Assembly (NCBI GenBank): GCA_037044905.1
Contig: JBAOKB010000111.1
Coordinates: 44,994-108,993, forward strand
Source of the DNA: Hortaea werneckii
Lineage: Eukaryota > Ascomycota > Dothideomycetes > Mycosphaerellales > Teratosphaeriaceae
Reading direction: 5' to 3'
Length of the DNA: 64,000 bases
Shown here piece by piece: positions 55,701 through 64,000 of the stretch (position 1 is the first letter of the stretch; every line of letters starts with the position of its first letter). The position numbers were made by a program, and so were the translations under genes. The notes beneath the pieces are model-generated. The model worked only from the letters and a program-made list of their open reading frames with translations, made no database searches and had not been told where the DNA came from.

Positions 55701-58700
55701 CTGGGTGGTAGGAATCGCCGCTTCCTCAATGGCCCTGCGCCGCTTGAGTATCGCGGATACGCGGATGACGAGGCAAGCTTTGGCGTACGCCTCATTGGCG
55801 CCATCAGCAACGGTGGCGAGCGCGCCATGCCTGCACGCTTGGGTGTAGACACTGCGATTGACCGCCTTATCGAGCCTGTGCCCAAGGCGGAGAAGGCGAA
55901 GAAGGCAGATGATTTCTACAAGATGCAGGCATTCAAGCTTGTCACTAGCCACGTCAAGCTTCTGATTGGATACGACAATCTGCCTGATGACCTTGCCAGG
56001 CTTGTGCAGGCGCAGGCTGAGGATCTCGCAGAAAAGAAGTTCGAAGGAGGCGTGGACCTGTTCAGTGTCTCGGAACGACAGAAGAGCACGAACAAGCGGG
56101 ATGCGCAGCAAGGCACCCTGCTCAAGCTTCTGAAGTCACTCATGTTCGCTGCGGGCACCATTGATGAGCTCAAGCAGGAAGCCTCGGCCTTCTTGAAGAG
56201 TGTGTACAGGCACTTCATGATCATCGAGCTTGGGATTGCGTTAGCGAGGGAGAGACACAAGAAGCGTCCCTTCGACGTTAAGAGCGGAGAAGGTCCTGTC
56301 TACATCGAGACATCTGTGCTTGCCGATGCCATTTGCCAGAGCCTCGCGCATGACATCAAGGAAGTCAGAGAAGTGGCCGAGCAAGGTATGCAGTCATGCT
56401 TTAGCATTGCCGCTGCGCTGTTTGGTGGGCAGGAAGAAAAGGCCGAGTGCCTACCCTTCTTCGGCAAATTGGCAGAGGTGTGCGTGCATGCTTGCTACGA
56501 GGAAGAGTGGTTCACCAAGTCATCCGGCGCTCTGGGTATCAGCGTGCTGCTGGACAGGAACAAGCTGGCCCTCAGCGATCAGTGGGTCAGTGACCGCTTG
56601 CTCGATCTTGTCCGTGGACTACTCTATGTGATCAAAGATATGCCGCAGGACCTTCCCGCCGGTGTACGCTTCAAAGCCAGGGACACCATTTTGGAACTGA
56701 CCAGACGATTTGGCGCTAGCAAGCTGGCCGACAAGACGCAGTTGGAGAACAAGGAGAACAAGCTCCACCAACTTGCGAATCGCCTGATCGCCGAGGTCAG
56801 CCACATGAACCGCCATGTTCGCGACGCTGCACAGCAGGCACTGCGTGCTTTGGCAGAAGAGCTCGAAATGCCAATTCATGAGCTCGTGAACCCAGTAAAG
56901 GAGCCCCTGGTAGTGCCAATCTTTAACAAGCCGTTGCGAGCGCTGCCGTTCGCGGCTCAGATTGGGTACATTGACGCAATCATGTTCTTGCTCGACATGG
57001 AGCACGACGTCCTCATCTTCAACGACGAACTGAACCGCCTGCTTTATGAGACGCTGGCGCTGGTTGACGCGGACGATGAGAGCTTGGCCCAAAAACCAGG
57101 CGAGTATAGAACTGCTGAGAGTATTGTTCGGTTGAGAATCAGTGGCCTGAGACTTCTGGGTACTGCTGTTCGCTTCCCCGGTTTTGCGTCCACGAGCGGT
57201 AGCGGTAGCGGTACGCCAAATAGCCAGCAGCAGTCCCAAGGGAGCCAACAAGGCCAGCAGCCAGCAGCTGCTGTTGGTGCGCCAGGTGGTCAGCACCGCG
57301 CTCGGGTCATTAGTATCTTCTTCAAGAGTCTCTACAGCAAGAACAAGGAAGTCTCGGGCGCCGCGAACGCAGGCCTTAAGGTGGTTCTTGCTGCCACGCA
57401 GAAGTTACCGAAGGACCTTCTACAGAATGGTTTGCGACCTATCCTGATGAATGTGCAGGATCCTAGGAAGCTATCTGTCGAAGGGCTTGAGGGGCTCAGG
57501 ACCCTCCTCCAGCTTTTGACCAACTACTTTAAAGTGGAGATTGGCACGAGGCTGCTCGATCACATGAAGCACATTGCCGACCCGGCAACCCTCCAGAAGG
57601 TCTCGTTCACTCTCATTGACGCGCAGCCGAAGATGAAGGTTGTGACTGCGATCTTCTCCGTCTTCCATCTGCTGCCTCCCGCTGCTGTCCAGTTCCTTCC
57701 AGAGCTTGTGGAGCGGGTCATCAATCTTGAAGCGAGCCTCCGCCGCTCGAGAAGCAGTCCGTTCCGTGAACCGCTGATCAAGTATTTGAATCACTATCCG
57801 AATGATAGCTGGCAGTTTTTCAGCGCGGCCATGAAAGATGAGAAGAAAGGCCGGTTCTTTGCGCAAGTGCTCGCGGATCCTGAGAGTAGTGCTCTGCGTG
57901 AGACCGTGGTCAAGGAGGCCGATGCCTTTGTCAACACTTTTACTAGCGGTGAAGGCCAAGAGAAGTCGCAGGCTATGATCAACGCCATCCATGCGGCAGA
58001 CGGCATCGCTGCTTTCGCACCTCACGGCAAGACGTTCGTTGAGAGCGAGAAGGTCAGATCTTCCCTGCTAGATGCCGCGAGGCAGTTGCAAGCTCTGCGG
58101 GAACAGAACGCTCTGGCTAGTAACCTGCGTCTGGCCTCGGTGCAGAGCGGAGAGCAGATCATGCGCATCGCGACCGTCTACTTGGAGCATCACCCTGAGG
58201 ATCTGGACTTCCTTTTCACGCTGACCGATTCCTCCACGAAGGGTGAGCTTCAGCCTTCTCCGGCGCTTTTCGGCTTTCTCTACAAGCGAATCATTACCAG
58301 CGATGACATCGAATACCAGCGCACCGTCATGAACCGCTGTGTTGATGTTTTCACGGACAAGACGACCGCTCAGAAGCTCAAGTGGTTCGTTTTCCACAAT
58401 GTGCTCAATCCTATCTTGGCCACGGATGTCATGCGGAACTGGGACAGGCTTTCGGATGCGAACAACAAAGGCACTGCTCTGCTAGACAAATCGATGACGG
58501 ATGCAATCCACAACAAGCTCTGGAAACCTCAATCAGTCATCGATACCTCGGACGATGGCACTCAGGGTGTGGATCACAGCCGCATGGAGCTGCTCCAGAC
58601 GTCAGCCTTCTTGGTCAAGTACCATCACAACATGCTTCAAGATGCTAGGAAGGACCTCATCAAGTTCGGCTGGAACTTCATCCGTCTCGAGGACCACATC

Positions 58701-61700
58701 AACAAGTATGCGGCGTACTGTTTGATCGCGTACTTCATCGCGCATTACGAGACTCCACCGAAAATCGCCATGCAGGTCTACGGAGCCCTGTTGCGTGCGC
58801 ACCAGGCTGAAGGCAAGAACTTGGTCATCCAGTCCCTTGAGATCTTGGAGCCTGTACTCAAGAGACGTCTGGGTGGCCCCGATGGCCGGCAATCCGTCTG
58901 GGCTAGACTACCGCGCAAGATTCTCAGCGAGGAGATTAGCAATGTGCAGCAGCTGACGAGCATCTACCATTTCCTCGTCCGCCATCCGGATTTGTTCTAC
59001 GAGGCGCGTGATGGTTTCGCTGGCATCATGATTCAGTCGATGAACAAGGTCGCCCAGCTTCCGAGTCCCTCGGTGGAGAATCGCAGACTGGCTCTCAACA
59101 TTTTCAGTCTCATGTATCAGTGGGAGGAGCGCACAGCAAGGGAGCAAGGCTCCCTTGCCGGGACTGAGTCGCCGACAGGTGATCCGTCGGCAGCGAACAA
59201 TGGAAAGCGTGGCGCGGTTGCAAGTGCACCTTCGCGACTAATGCTGATCAAGTATATGGTGCAATTTATCGCCACCCTCCCAGAGCGCTTCCCTGTCTCT
59301 GCAGCCAAGCCAAAAGAAGGCGGACATGGGATGCAAGGCATGCAACCGCCAACTGAGACTATCACGAGGACTTTGGATTTCCTCAAGAAGCTGCTCTCGC
59401 CTCCGTACTGGGATGACCTCGATATCGATGCCATGTTCCCCAAGGTCACGGAGCAGATCCTCTGCAGCGACCATAAAACAGAGGAGAAGCAGGAAGTATG
59501 GACTACGAGAGTTATCAACACCATCCAGATACTCAAGGTCCTCGTCTGCAGCAGGTCCGATGAATGGATCGTCGCTCGTCTACCACAGCTGCAGAAGTTG
59601 CTGGCGAAGCCGCTTCGGAGCGAGAACATTGAAATCCAGGAAGCGTTGTACAACACCAACTTGCCGGAGAGCGTCGTTCCAAGAATGCCGCCTTTGCTTC
59701 AGCGTATTCTCGAGGCAATCCCGCTGAGCCCGCCGGAAGACGAGCTCCCGGATGCTGATAGCTCGACGGAAGAGTTCGTCAACTTCCTCATGACTCTCGC
59801 TGGCGATGCCCTTAACAATGGCAACCACATGGCTGGCGTAAACGTCCTGTGGATTATGGCGCAGCGGAAGCCGGAAGATGTGGATGTACATATTCCTGGC
59901 CTCCTCAAAGCTTTCCAGACTAAGCTTGCGCGGGATCATTTGAACGCACCCTCGCCGCAGCAAGCCATGATGCCTAACGCCCAGCAGCAGGCTCCTAGCC
60001 AAGAGGAAGCCGAGAGTACCGTGACCCTCATCATCAAGATTATCGACATGCTCTCTTCCCGGATCAGCTCCCTAGGCGAATCGCGCCGTCCATACCTCAG
60101 TGTCCTCGCTAGTCTTGTGGAGCGCTCAACGAGTATTGTGCTGTGTGAGAGAATCCTGGCGCAAGTGGAAGAATGGGTCTTCATGCCTACTGAGCCAGTG
60201 CCGACGCTCAAGGAAAAGACCGCGGTGCTTCAGAAAATGCTGCTGTTCGAGACACGTGCAGATCCGACGCTGTACACCAAGTTCATGGATTTGGTGATCC
60301 GGATCTACGAAGACCCCAAGATTTTGCGATCCGAGCTTGCTGTTCGCATGGAGCATGCGTTCTTGATCGGGCTTAGAAGTCCCGATATCGAGATGCGGTC
60401 TCGCTTCGTGTCGATCTTTGACCGCGCCCTCAGTCGTTCGACAAGTAACCGCTTCTTCAAGCTCATCGGCGAGCAGCAGTGGGATATCCTGCAGGATACT
60501 TTCTGGCTTAGCCAGATCATCCAGATGATGTTCGGCTCAATCGATCAGAGCACGGCGCTTCACTTGCATCCGGAAGACTTTAGATGCCTGTCGGCTTCGA
60601 ACCTTTACGGTCCGTATGCGAACGATGCGCGTGATCCCATGAAGGACGATGGTATCGAGGGCATTATCAACGCTGAGAAGCAATTTATGCTCGATGTTGG
60701 AAGTGTACGATCACGGGATGTGTTGGGCCCTCTCGCTGACTTGCAGCACACTGATGCTCAGCTCGCGCACGACATCTGGGTGTGCTACTTCCCTATGTGC
60801 TGGTCTACACTCTCCAAAGACGACCGTGAAGATATCGAGCAAGGGTTGGTGGCTCTCCTGACCAAGGACCATCTTTCACGGCAGGTGGACAAGCGGCCTA
60901 ATGTTGTAGCGACATTGCTTGAGGGCATCGCTCGCGTCAAACCGATCTGCAAGTTCCCGCCTCATGTCATGAAGTACCTCGCCAAAGCATATGATGCTTG
61001 GTATGTTGCTGCCAATTTCATGGAAGACCTGGCAATGAAGCCGGTTATCGACACCTCGACAGTCCGCGAGAGCAATTTGGATGCGCTTGTTGAAGTGTAT
61101 GCCAGTCTCGAAGAAGGCGACCTTTTCTATGGCACTTGGCGTCGGCGAGCGCAATTTGTCGAGACGAACGCTGCGCTCTCGTACGAGCAGAATGGCATCT
61201 GGGACAAGGCTCAGACCATGTATGAGCAGGCGCAGATCAAAGCCCGCACAGGATCCTTGCCGTTCTCGCAAGGCGAGTACATGCTCTGGGAGGATCAGTG
61301 GGTCTTGTGTGCTCAGAAGCTTCAGCAGTGGGAGATTCTCGCCGAGTTTGCTAAGCATGAGAACATCAATGACCTGTACCTGGAGTCGACCTGGCGCAGC
61401 TTCGAGGCGTGGTCTAACAACGAGACGCGCGAGCAGCTTGACTCTGTCATCAAGGCTGTCTCGGACGCGCCGACACCTCGCCGCATGTTCTTCCAGGCTT
61501 TCATGTCGCTCTTGAAGATGCACAACAAGCAGGATTCTCAGCAGGACTTCTCTAGAATCTGCGACGAGAACATTCAACTCTCTGTGAGGAACTGGCACAA
61601 GCTTCCTCGTCGCATCACCAATGCGCATGTCGGCCTCCTGCAGAACTTCCAGCAGTTGGTGGAACTTCACGATGCGAGTGTTATATGTCAGAGTTTGGCG

Positions 61701-64000
61701 CAGACGAATGCTAATAACCTCGACGTCAAATCTCAAGAGCTTAAAGTGTTGCTGAGTACCTGGCGCGATCGACTACCAAACCTTTGGGACGACATCAATG
61801 CTTGGCAGGAGCTGGTGACCTGGAGACAGCACATCTTCGGGCTGATCAATAGCACGTACCTTGGACTGCTCCCGCAGACCGGCAATAACGCGACAGGTAA
61901 CAGCTACGCGTACCGCGGGTATCACGAGACAGCATGGATCATCAACCGCTTCGCCCATGTCGCACGCAAGCACCAGATGCCGGAGGTATGCATCACGCAG
62001 CTCAGCAAGATCTACACTCTTCCCAACATTGAGATTCAGGAAGCTTTCCTGAAGCTGCGCGAGCAAGCCAAGTGTCATTACCAGAACCGCAGCGAGCTGA
62101 CCAGTGGTCTCGATGTTATCAATAATACGAACTTGAACTACTTCGGACAACAACAAAAAGCCGAGTTCTACACCCTGAAGGGTATGTTCTTGAGTAAGCT
62201 TAGCCAGAAAGATGAAGCGCACGATGCTTTCGGTACTGCGCTTTTCTTCGACATCAAGCTTCCTAAGGCCTGGGCGGAATGGGGTCGCTACAGCGACTAT
62301 CTCTTCAAGGAGAAGCCTAGTGACCTGGAGCTTGCTGGCAATGCCATCAGCTGCTATCTCGAAGCGGCTGGACAATACAAGAGCGCCAAGTCTCGCAAGC
62401 TCCTCAGCCGAATTCTCTGGTTGCTGAGCCTGGATGACAATGACGGTACGCTTGCGCAAGTGTACGCCAAATTCCAGGGCGAGCATCCGTGGTGGTACTG
62501 GGTGACGTTCATTCCTCAGCTGCTGAACAATCTCTCTCGGACAGAGGGCGAAGCGAATATTGCGCACCAGATCCTCTCGAACCTTGCCAAGACCTACCCG
62601 CAAGCGCTTCACTTCCAGCTGCGGACTAGCAATGAGGATATGCAAGTCATTCGTAAGGCTCAGACTATGCGAGAGCAACGCGAGAAGGCTGCACGTGAAG
62701 CCAAGCAGCGTGGCGAGGCCGTGAAGCAAGAATCGCCGTCTGTGAGGCCTGAGAGCGCAAGTGGTACGTCCAGACCCGGTACAGGGAATGGTAACGGCGA
62801 TACGCCAATGGTCAACGGCACCTCAGAGGAGACGCCGAAGAGGGAAGGTGGCGAGGATGGCAAATCTGCCAGCGAGCAACCGCCCCAGAATAAACCGAAG
62901 AAACCGTGGGAGCACACTGAGGCTCTCACGATTACGTTGCGGACTGCCTTCCCACTGCTGTATGCCTCGATGGAGGCTATGGTGGAGCAGATCCAGAAGC
63001 ACTTCAAGTGTCCCCCAGATGAAGATGCTTACCGTCTGATCGTTGCCCTTCTCAACGACGCACTGAGCTACGTTGGCCGGTCGCCTCACGCTTTCGCGAA
63101 TGACAGCAAGCTGCCACAGCAGACCGAAGCCAACATCACAAGATTTGCCGAATCCATTCTACCACCGCACATTCGCAAGGGCTTTGAGGCTGACTTCGTG
63201 AGCAAGAAGCCGACCATGTTCGAGTACATCCAGAAGCTGCGGAAGTGGCGTGACAAGTTGGCAGAGAGGCTGGATCGTAGGCCAAGCACCTTCCATCTTG
63301 CAGAGACAACTCACCTTAGCGGGTTCCGGTTTGTGTGGTTCGACGAAGTTGAGGTGCCTGGGCAGTACCTTCAACATAAGGACAAGAACCAAGACTTTGT
63401 CCGCATTGAGCGCTTCCTTCCAGAAGTTGACCTTGTCCGTGGTGTGGCTGGTTGTCACCGCAGATTAAAGATTCGTGGCCACGATGGAAGCATCCATCCG
63501 TTCGCCATCCAACACCCTGCGCCTAGACACAGCAGGCGCGAAGAACGCATCCTCCAGCTTTTCCGCATCTTCAATGGTACTCTGAGCAAGAAGAAGGAGA
63601 GCAGGCGTCGCAACCTCCAGTTCCATCTCCCGGTCATGGTACCGCTTTCCCCGCAGATACGCATGATCCAGGACGACTCCTCATATATCACGCTGCAAGG
63701 TGTCTATGAAGACTACTGCAGGCGGAACGAGATCGACAAAGATCAGCCAACGATCTTGACAATGGAGAAACTGAGGGGTTTGTCGCCACAGAAGCAGGAT
63801 CAGTATCTCAATGTCCGTTTGGAGGCACTCAACCATGTGCAAGAGCGCTACGTACCAAAGGACGCCGTCCGCCAATACTTTGCCGCCACTTATCCGTCAT
63901 TCGATGACTTCTGGCTCTTCCGGAGACAATTCTCTTACCAGCTTGCCGCACTCACTTACATCACCTTCACGATGCACATGACGGTACGCTATCCGAACAA
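52758..64000 (+). CDS. TRA1: Transcription-associated protein 1 (Tra1/TRRAP), 5' part
   Basis: The start is GCCACCATGG, an excellent initiation context. The frame appears uninterrupted to the window end: 3747 codons without an intron, as judged by spot checks along its length. The protein begins MAARNLDDYEAKLQDPST, as in fungal Tra1, and continues as HEAT repeats for about 2700 residues. The FAT domain follows (roughly 2700-3300, for instance YRGYHETAWIINRFAHVARK). The PI3K-like pseudokinase starts near 3540 (HDGSIHPFAIQHPAPRHSRR, LSPQIRMIQDDSSYITLQ). The end of the kinase lobe and the FATC tail lie beyond base 64000. Low-complexity inserts occur at about residues 170-210 (Pro/Ala/Ser) and 1475-1520 (Gly/Ser/Gln). 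Tra1 is the activator-binding scaffold of SAGA and NuA4 and lacks kinase catalytic residues. Confidence 0.95.
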   Translation, partial: MAARNLDDYEAKLQDPSTDLKTKASLLNELRDQVDSWCQGSSYGTFLHKFVPIFLQILSGQPVFTSTSPEQKLRSCALEILHRLPLGSSDNGVAEPFAEKIVDTCLGLVKLENEDNAVLCLKIVMDFVRYYTKTQAVAEKAQPFLELILEIFDGMEQTVKDTFESSSPAPATANAPGTPSGAGAGTPGSPVASQSSSLAAPDPTVGEQQQTRQLVKGLHSFKVVAECPIIVVSIFQAHRSLAPKNVQKFAPKIKTTLLLEAGPQKRAHEEAESRGDIFTGVAKEIKAKGQTAAFGDLVTAQVKTMSFLAYLLRAYQSTLNDFLPHLPQLTVRLLRDVPRSHTATRKELLVAIRHIINFNFRDVFLPVILPLLDSRTLVGDSLTADVSLRPLAYTMLADLIHHVREKLSPEQIAKVVSVYVGHLTGDDGVEVPGTSYQTMSAKLLLNMAECMSKVEDKRDARFLMMTVLNGIADKFAAMNRAYPNAVKVYRQQAESSHNVLDALPESSSPDDNRGAEKPEWDETDIFAGAAMPIKAVSPRDRATDPVTENKFLFKNLLHGLKTFFYQLRNSNPEHIKDSVDSSIVPINWGELSCGFEAEEIEVLIKLFREGAQCFQYYAPLNQEDKHEHQNGGIKDSAETASNQSLASSTASSKEEKDLLETFATIFHHVDPAAFHEIFTSKSPIADGEAGGEGQSGIEYLYEQSFKHSALLHIPQFLLASEATSPAFCGMLLRFLMSKLSEIGETDGTKTSVLLRLFKLSFMAVTLFSQHNEGVLLPHVRELITKAIELSVTAEEPSNYFLLLRSLFRSIGGGRFEHLYKEILPLLEMLLEVLNTQLAAAPADGPNRDLFVELSLTVPARLSHLLPHLGYLMRPLCVALRSGERANTAEGRSATAAAAERGSAGSSELTAQGLRTLELCVDNLTADYLDPIMQPWMDEIMGSLWRMLKPGTLTNNPPPGSGIPAVVTGHQGAHTAVRILGKLGGRNRRFLNGPAPLEYRGYADDEASFGVRLIGAISNGGERAMPARLGVDTAIDRLIEPVPKAEKAKKADDFYKMQAFKLVTSHVKLLIGYDNLPDDLARLVQAQAEDLAEKKFEGGVDLFSVSERQKSTNKRDAQQGTLLKLLKSLMFAAGTIDELKQEASAFLKSVYRHFMIIELGIALARERHKKRPFDVKSGEGPVYIETSVLADAICQSLAHDIKEVREVAEQGMQSCFSIAAALFGGQEEKAECLPFFGKLAEVCVHACYEEEWFTKSSGALGISVLLDRNKLALSDQWVSDRLLDLVRGLLYVIKDMPQDLPAGVRFKARDTILELTRRFGASKLADKTQLENKENKLHQLANRLIAEVSHMNRHVRDAAQQALRALAEELEMPIHELVNPVKEPLVVPIFNKPLRALPFAAQIGYIDAIMFLLDMEHDVLIFNDELNRLLYETLALVDADDESLAQKPGEYRTAESIVRLRISGLRLLGTAVRFPGFASTSGSGSGTPNSQQQSQGSQQGQQPAAAVGAPGGQHRARVISIFFKSLYSKNKEVSGAANAGLKVVLAATQKLPKDLLQNGLRPILMNVQDPRKLSVEGLEGLRTLLQLLTNYFKVEIGTRLLDHMKHIADPATLQKVSFTLIDAQPKMKVVTAIFSVFHLLPPAAVQFLPELVERVINLEASLRRSRSSPFREPLIKYLNHYPNDSWQFFSAAMKDEKKGRFFAQVLADPESSALRETVVKEADAFVNTFTSGEGQEKSQAMINAIHAADGIAAFAPHGKTFVESEKVRSSLLDAARQLQALREQNALASNLRLASVQSGEQIMRIATVYLEHHPEDLDFLFTLTDSSTKGELQPSPALFGFLYKRIITSDDIEYQRTVMNRCVDVFTDKTTAQKLKWFVFHNVLNPILATDVMRNWDRLSDANNKGTALLDKSMTDAIHNKLWKPQSVIDTSDDGTQGVDHSRMELLQTSAFLVKYHHNMLQDARKDLIKFGWNFIRLEDHINKYAAYCLIAYFIAHYETPPKIAMQVYGALLRAHQAEGKNLVIQSLEILEPVLKRRLGGPDGRQSVWARLPRKILSEEISNVQQLTSIYHFLVRHPDLFYEARDGFAGIMIQSMNKVAQLPSPSVENRRLALNIFSLMYQWEERTAREQGSLAGTESPTGDPSAANNGKRGAVASAPSRLMLIKYMVQFIATLPERFPVSAAKPKEGGHGMQGMQPPTETITRTLDFLKKLLSPPYWDDLDIDAMFPKVTEQILCSDHKTEEKQEVWTTRVINTIQILKVLVCSRSDEWIVARLPQLQKLLAKPLRSENIEIQEALYNTNLPESVVPRMPPLLQRILEAIPLSPPEDELPDADSSTEEFVNFLMTLAGDALNNGNHMAGVNVLWIMAQRKPEDVDVHIPGLLKAFQTKLARDHLNAPSPQQAMMPNAQQQAPSQEEAESTVTLIIKIIDMLSSRISSLGESRRPYLSVLASLVERSTSIVLCERILAQVEEWVFMPTEPVPTLKEKTAVLQKMLLFETRADPTLYTKFMDLVIRIYEDPKILRSELAVRMEHAFLIGLRSPDIEMRSRFVSIFDRALSRSTSNRFFKLIGEQQWDILQDTFWLSQIIQMMFGSIDQSTALHLHPEDFRCLSASNLYGPYANDARDPMKDDGIEGIINAEKQFMLDVGSVRSRDVLGPLADLQHTDAQLAHDIWVCYFPMCWSTLSKDDREDIEQGLVALLTKDHLSRQVDKRPNVVATLLEGIARVKPICKFPPHVMKYLAKAYDAWYVAANFMEDLAMKPVIDTSTVRESNLDALVEVYASLEEGDLFYGTWRRRAQFVETNAALSYEQNGIWDKAQTMYEQAQIKARTGSLPFSQGEYMLWEDQWVLCAQKLQQWEILAEFAKHENINDLYLESTWRSFEAWSNNETREQLDSVIKAVSDAPTPRRMFFQAFMSLLKMHNKQDSQQDFSRICDENIQLSVRNWHKLPRRITNAHVGLLQNFQQLVELHDASVICQSLAQTNANNLDVKSQELKVLLSTWRDRLPNLWDDINAWQELVTWRQHIFGLINSTYLGLLPQTGNNATGNSYAYRGYHETAWIINRFAHVARKHQMPEVCITQLSKIYTLPNIEIQEAFLKLREQAKCHYQNRSELTSGLDVINNTNLNYFGQQQKAEFYTLKGMFLSKLSQKDEAHDAFGTALFFDIKLPKAWAEWGRYSDYLFKEKPSDLELAGNAISCYLEAAGQYKSAKSRKLLSRILWLLSLDDNDGTLAQVYAKFQGEHPWWYWVTFIPQLLNNLSRTEGEANIAHQILSNLAKTYPQALHFQLRTSNEDMQVIRKAQTMREQREKAAREAKQRGEAVKQESPSVRPESASGTSRPGTGNGNGDTPMVNGTSEETPKREGGEDGKSASEQPPQNKPKKPWEHTEALTITLRTAFPLLYASMEAMVEQIQKHFKCPPDEDAYRLIVALLNDALSYVGRSPHAFANDSKLPQQTEANITRFAESILPPHIRKGFEADFVSKKPTMFEYIQKLRKWRDKLAERLDRRPSTFHLAETTHLSGFRFVWFDEVEVPGQYLQHKDKNQDFVRIERFLPEVDLVRGVAGCHRRLKIRGHDGSIHPFAIQHPAPRHSRREERILQLFRIFNGTLSKKKESRRRNLQFHLPVMVPLSPQIRMIQDDSSYITLQGVYEDYCRRNEIDKDQPTILTMEKLRGLSPQKQDQYLNVRLEALNHVQERYVPKDAVRQYFAATYPSFDDFWLFRRQFSYQLAALTYITFTMHMTVRYPN

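Noticed and set aside
56619..57296. Long minus-strand frames inside TRA1 (also 60876-61736 and 61773-62729)
   Set aside because: They are opposite-strand shadows of a strongly conserved TRA1 coding region and have no family resemblance.

Overview
The window looks like nuclear DNA from a filamentous ascomycete (Pezizomycotina). Genes carry short GT-AG introns, mostly 50-90 nt, several with CTAAC/CTRAY branch points. The families are typically fungal: Pth11-like rhodopsin-fold protein, HET domain, CVNH lectin, LCCL membrane protein, pectin lyase, Tra1. A plant-associated Dothideomycete would fit the wall-degrading enzymes, but placement at class level is inference.

Layout. 0-5 kb: the 3' end of a dienelactone-hydrolase-like gene (cut by the window edge), a seven-helix rhodopsin-fold membrane protein, a secreted alpha/beta hydrolase and an epoxide hydrolase. 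6-10 kb: a secreted pectin lyase and a secreted GH5 glucanase, side by side on the same strand. 10-20 kb: housekeeping genes, namely signal peptidase subunit SPC3, a Ctk1-type CTD kinase, GTP cyclohydrolase I and an F-box-like protein. 20-28 kb: gene-poor DNA with long microsatellites and homopolymers, one secreted NTF2-like protein with strongly C-ending codons, and one unresolved membrane-protein candidate. 27.8-30 kb: two divergent genes for mitochondrial proteins, one being ribosomal protein bL19m. 32-43 kb: a Thr-rich secreted protein, an Aro8-type aminotransferase, an LCCL membrane protein, a GNAT acetyltransferase and a cytochrome P450. 44-47 kb: a CVNH lectin reading frame running into a HET-domain sequence that appears frameshifted. 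48-52 kb: a secreted GH43 enzyme, a small Cys-rich protein and a kinase-like protein. 52.8-64 kb: the first 11.2 kb of TRA1, which continues past the window end.

Functional themes. Pectin lyase, GH5 and GH43 together would act on plant cell walls. The housekeeping genes (SPC3, CTK1, FOL2, bL19m, TRA1) are unrelated to each other and do not form a pathway cluster. The most unusual locus is the CVNH-HET region. The HET N-terminus has no start codon of its own, and frame and splice logic suggest it is fed by the lectin exon upstream. That would make a lectin-HET fusion, probably decayed by two offsetting frameshifts. No tRNA, rRNA, CRISPR array or transposase gene was recognised.
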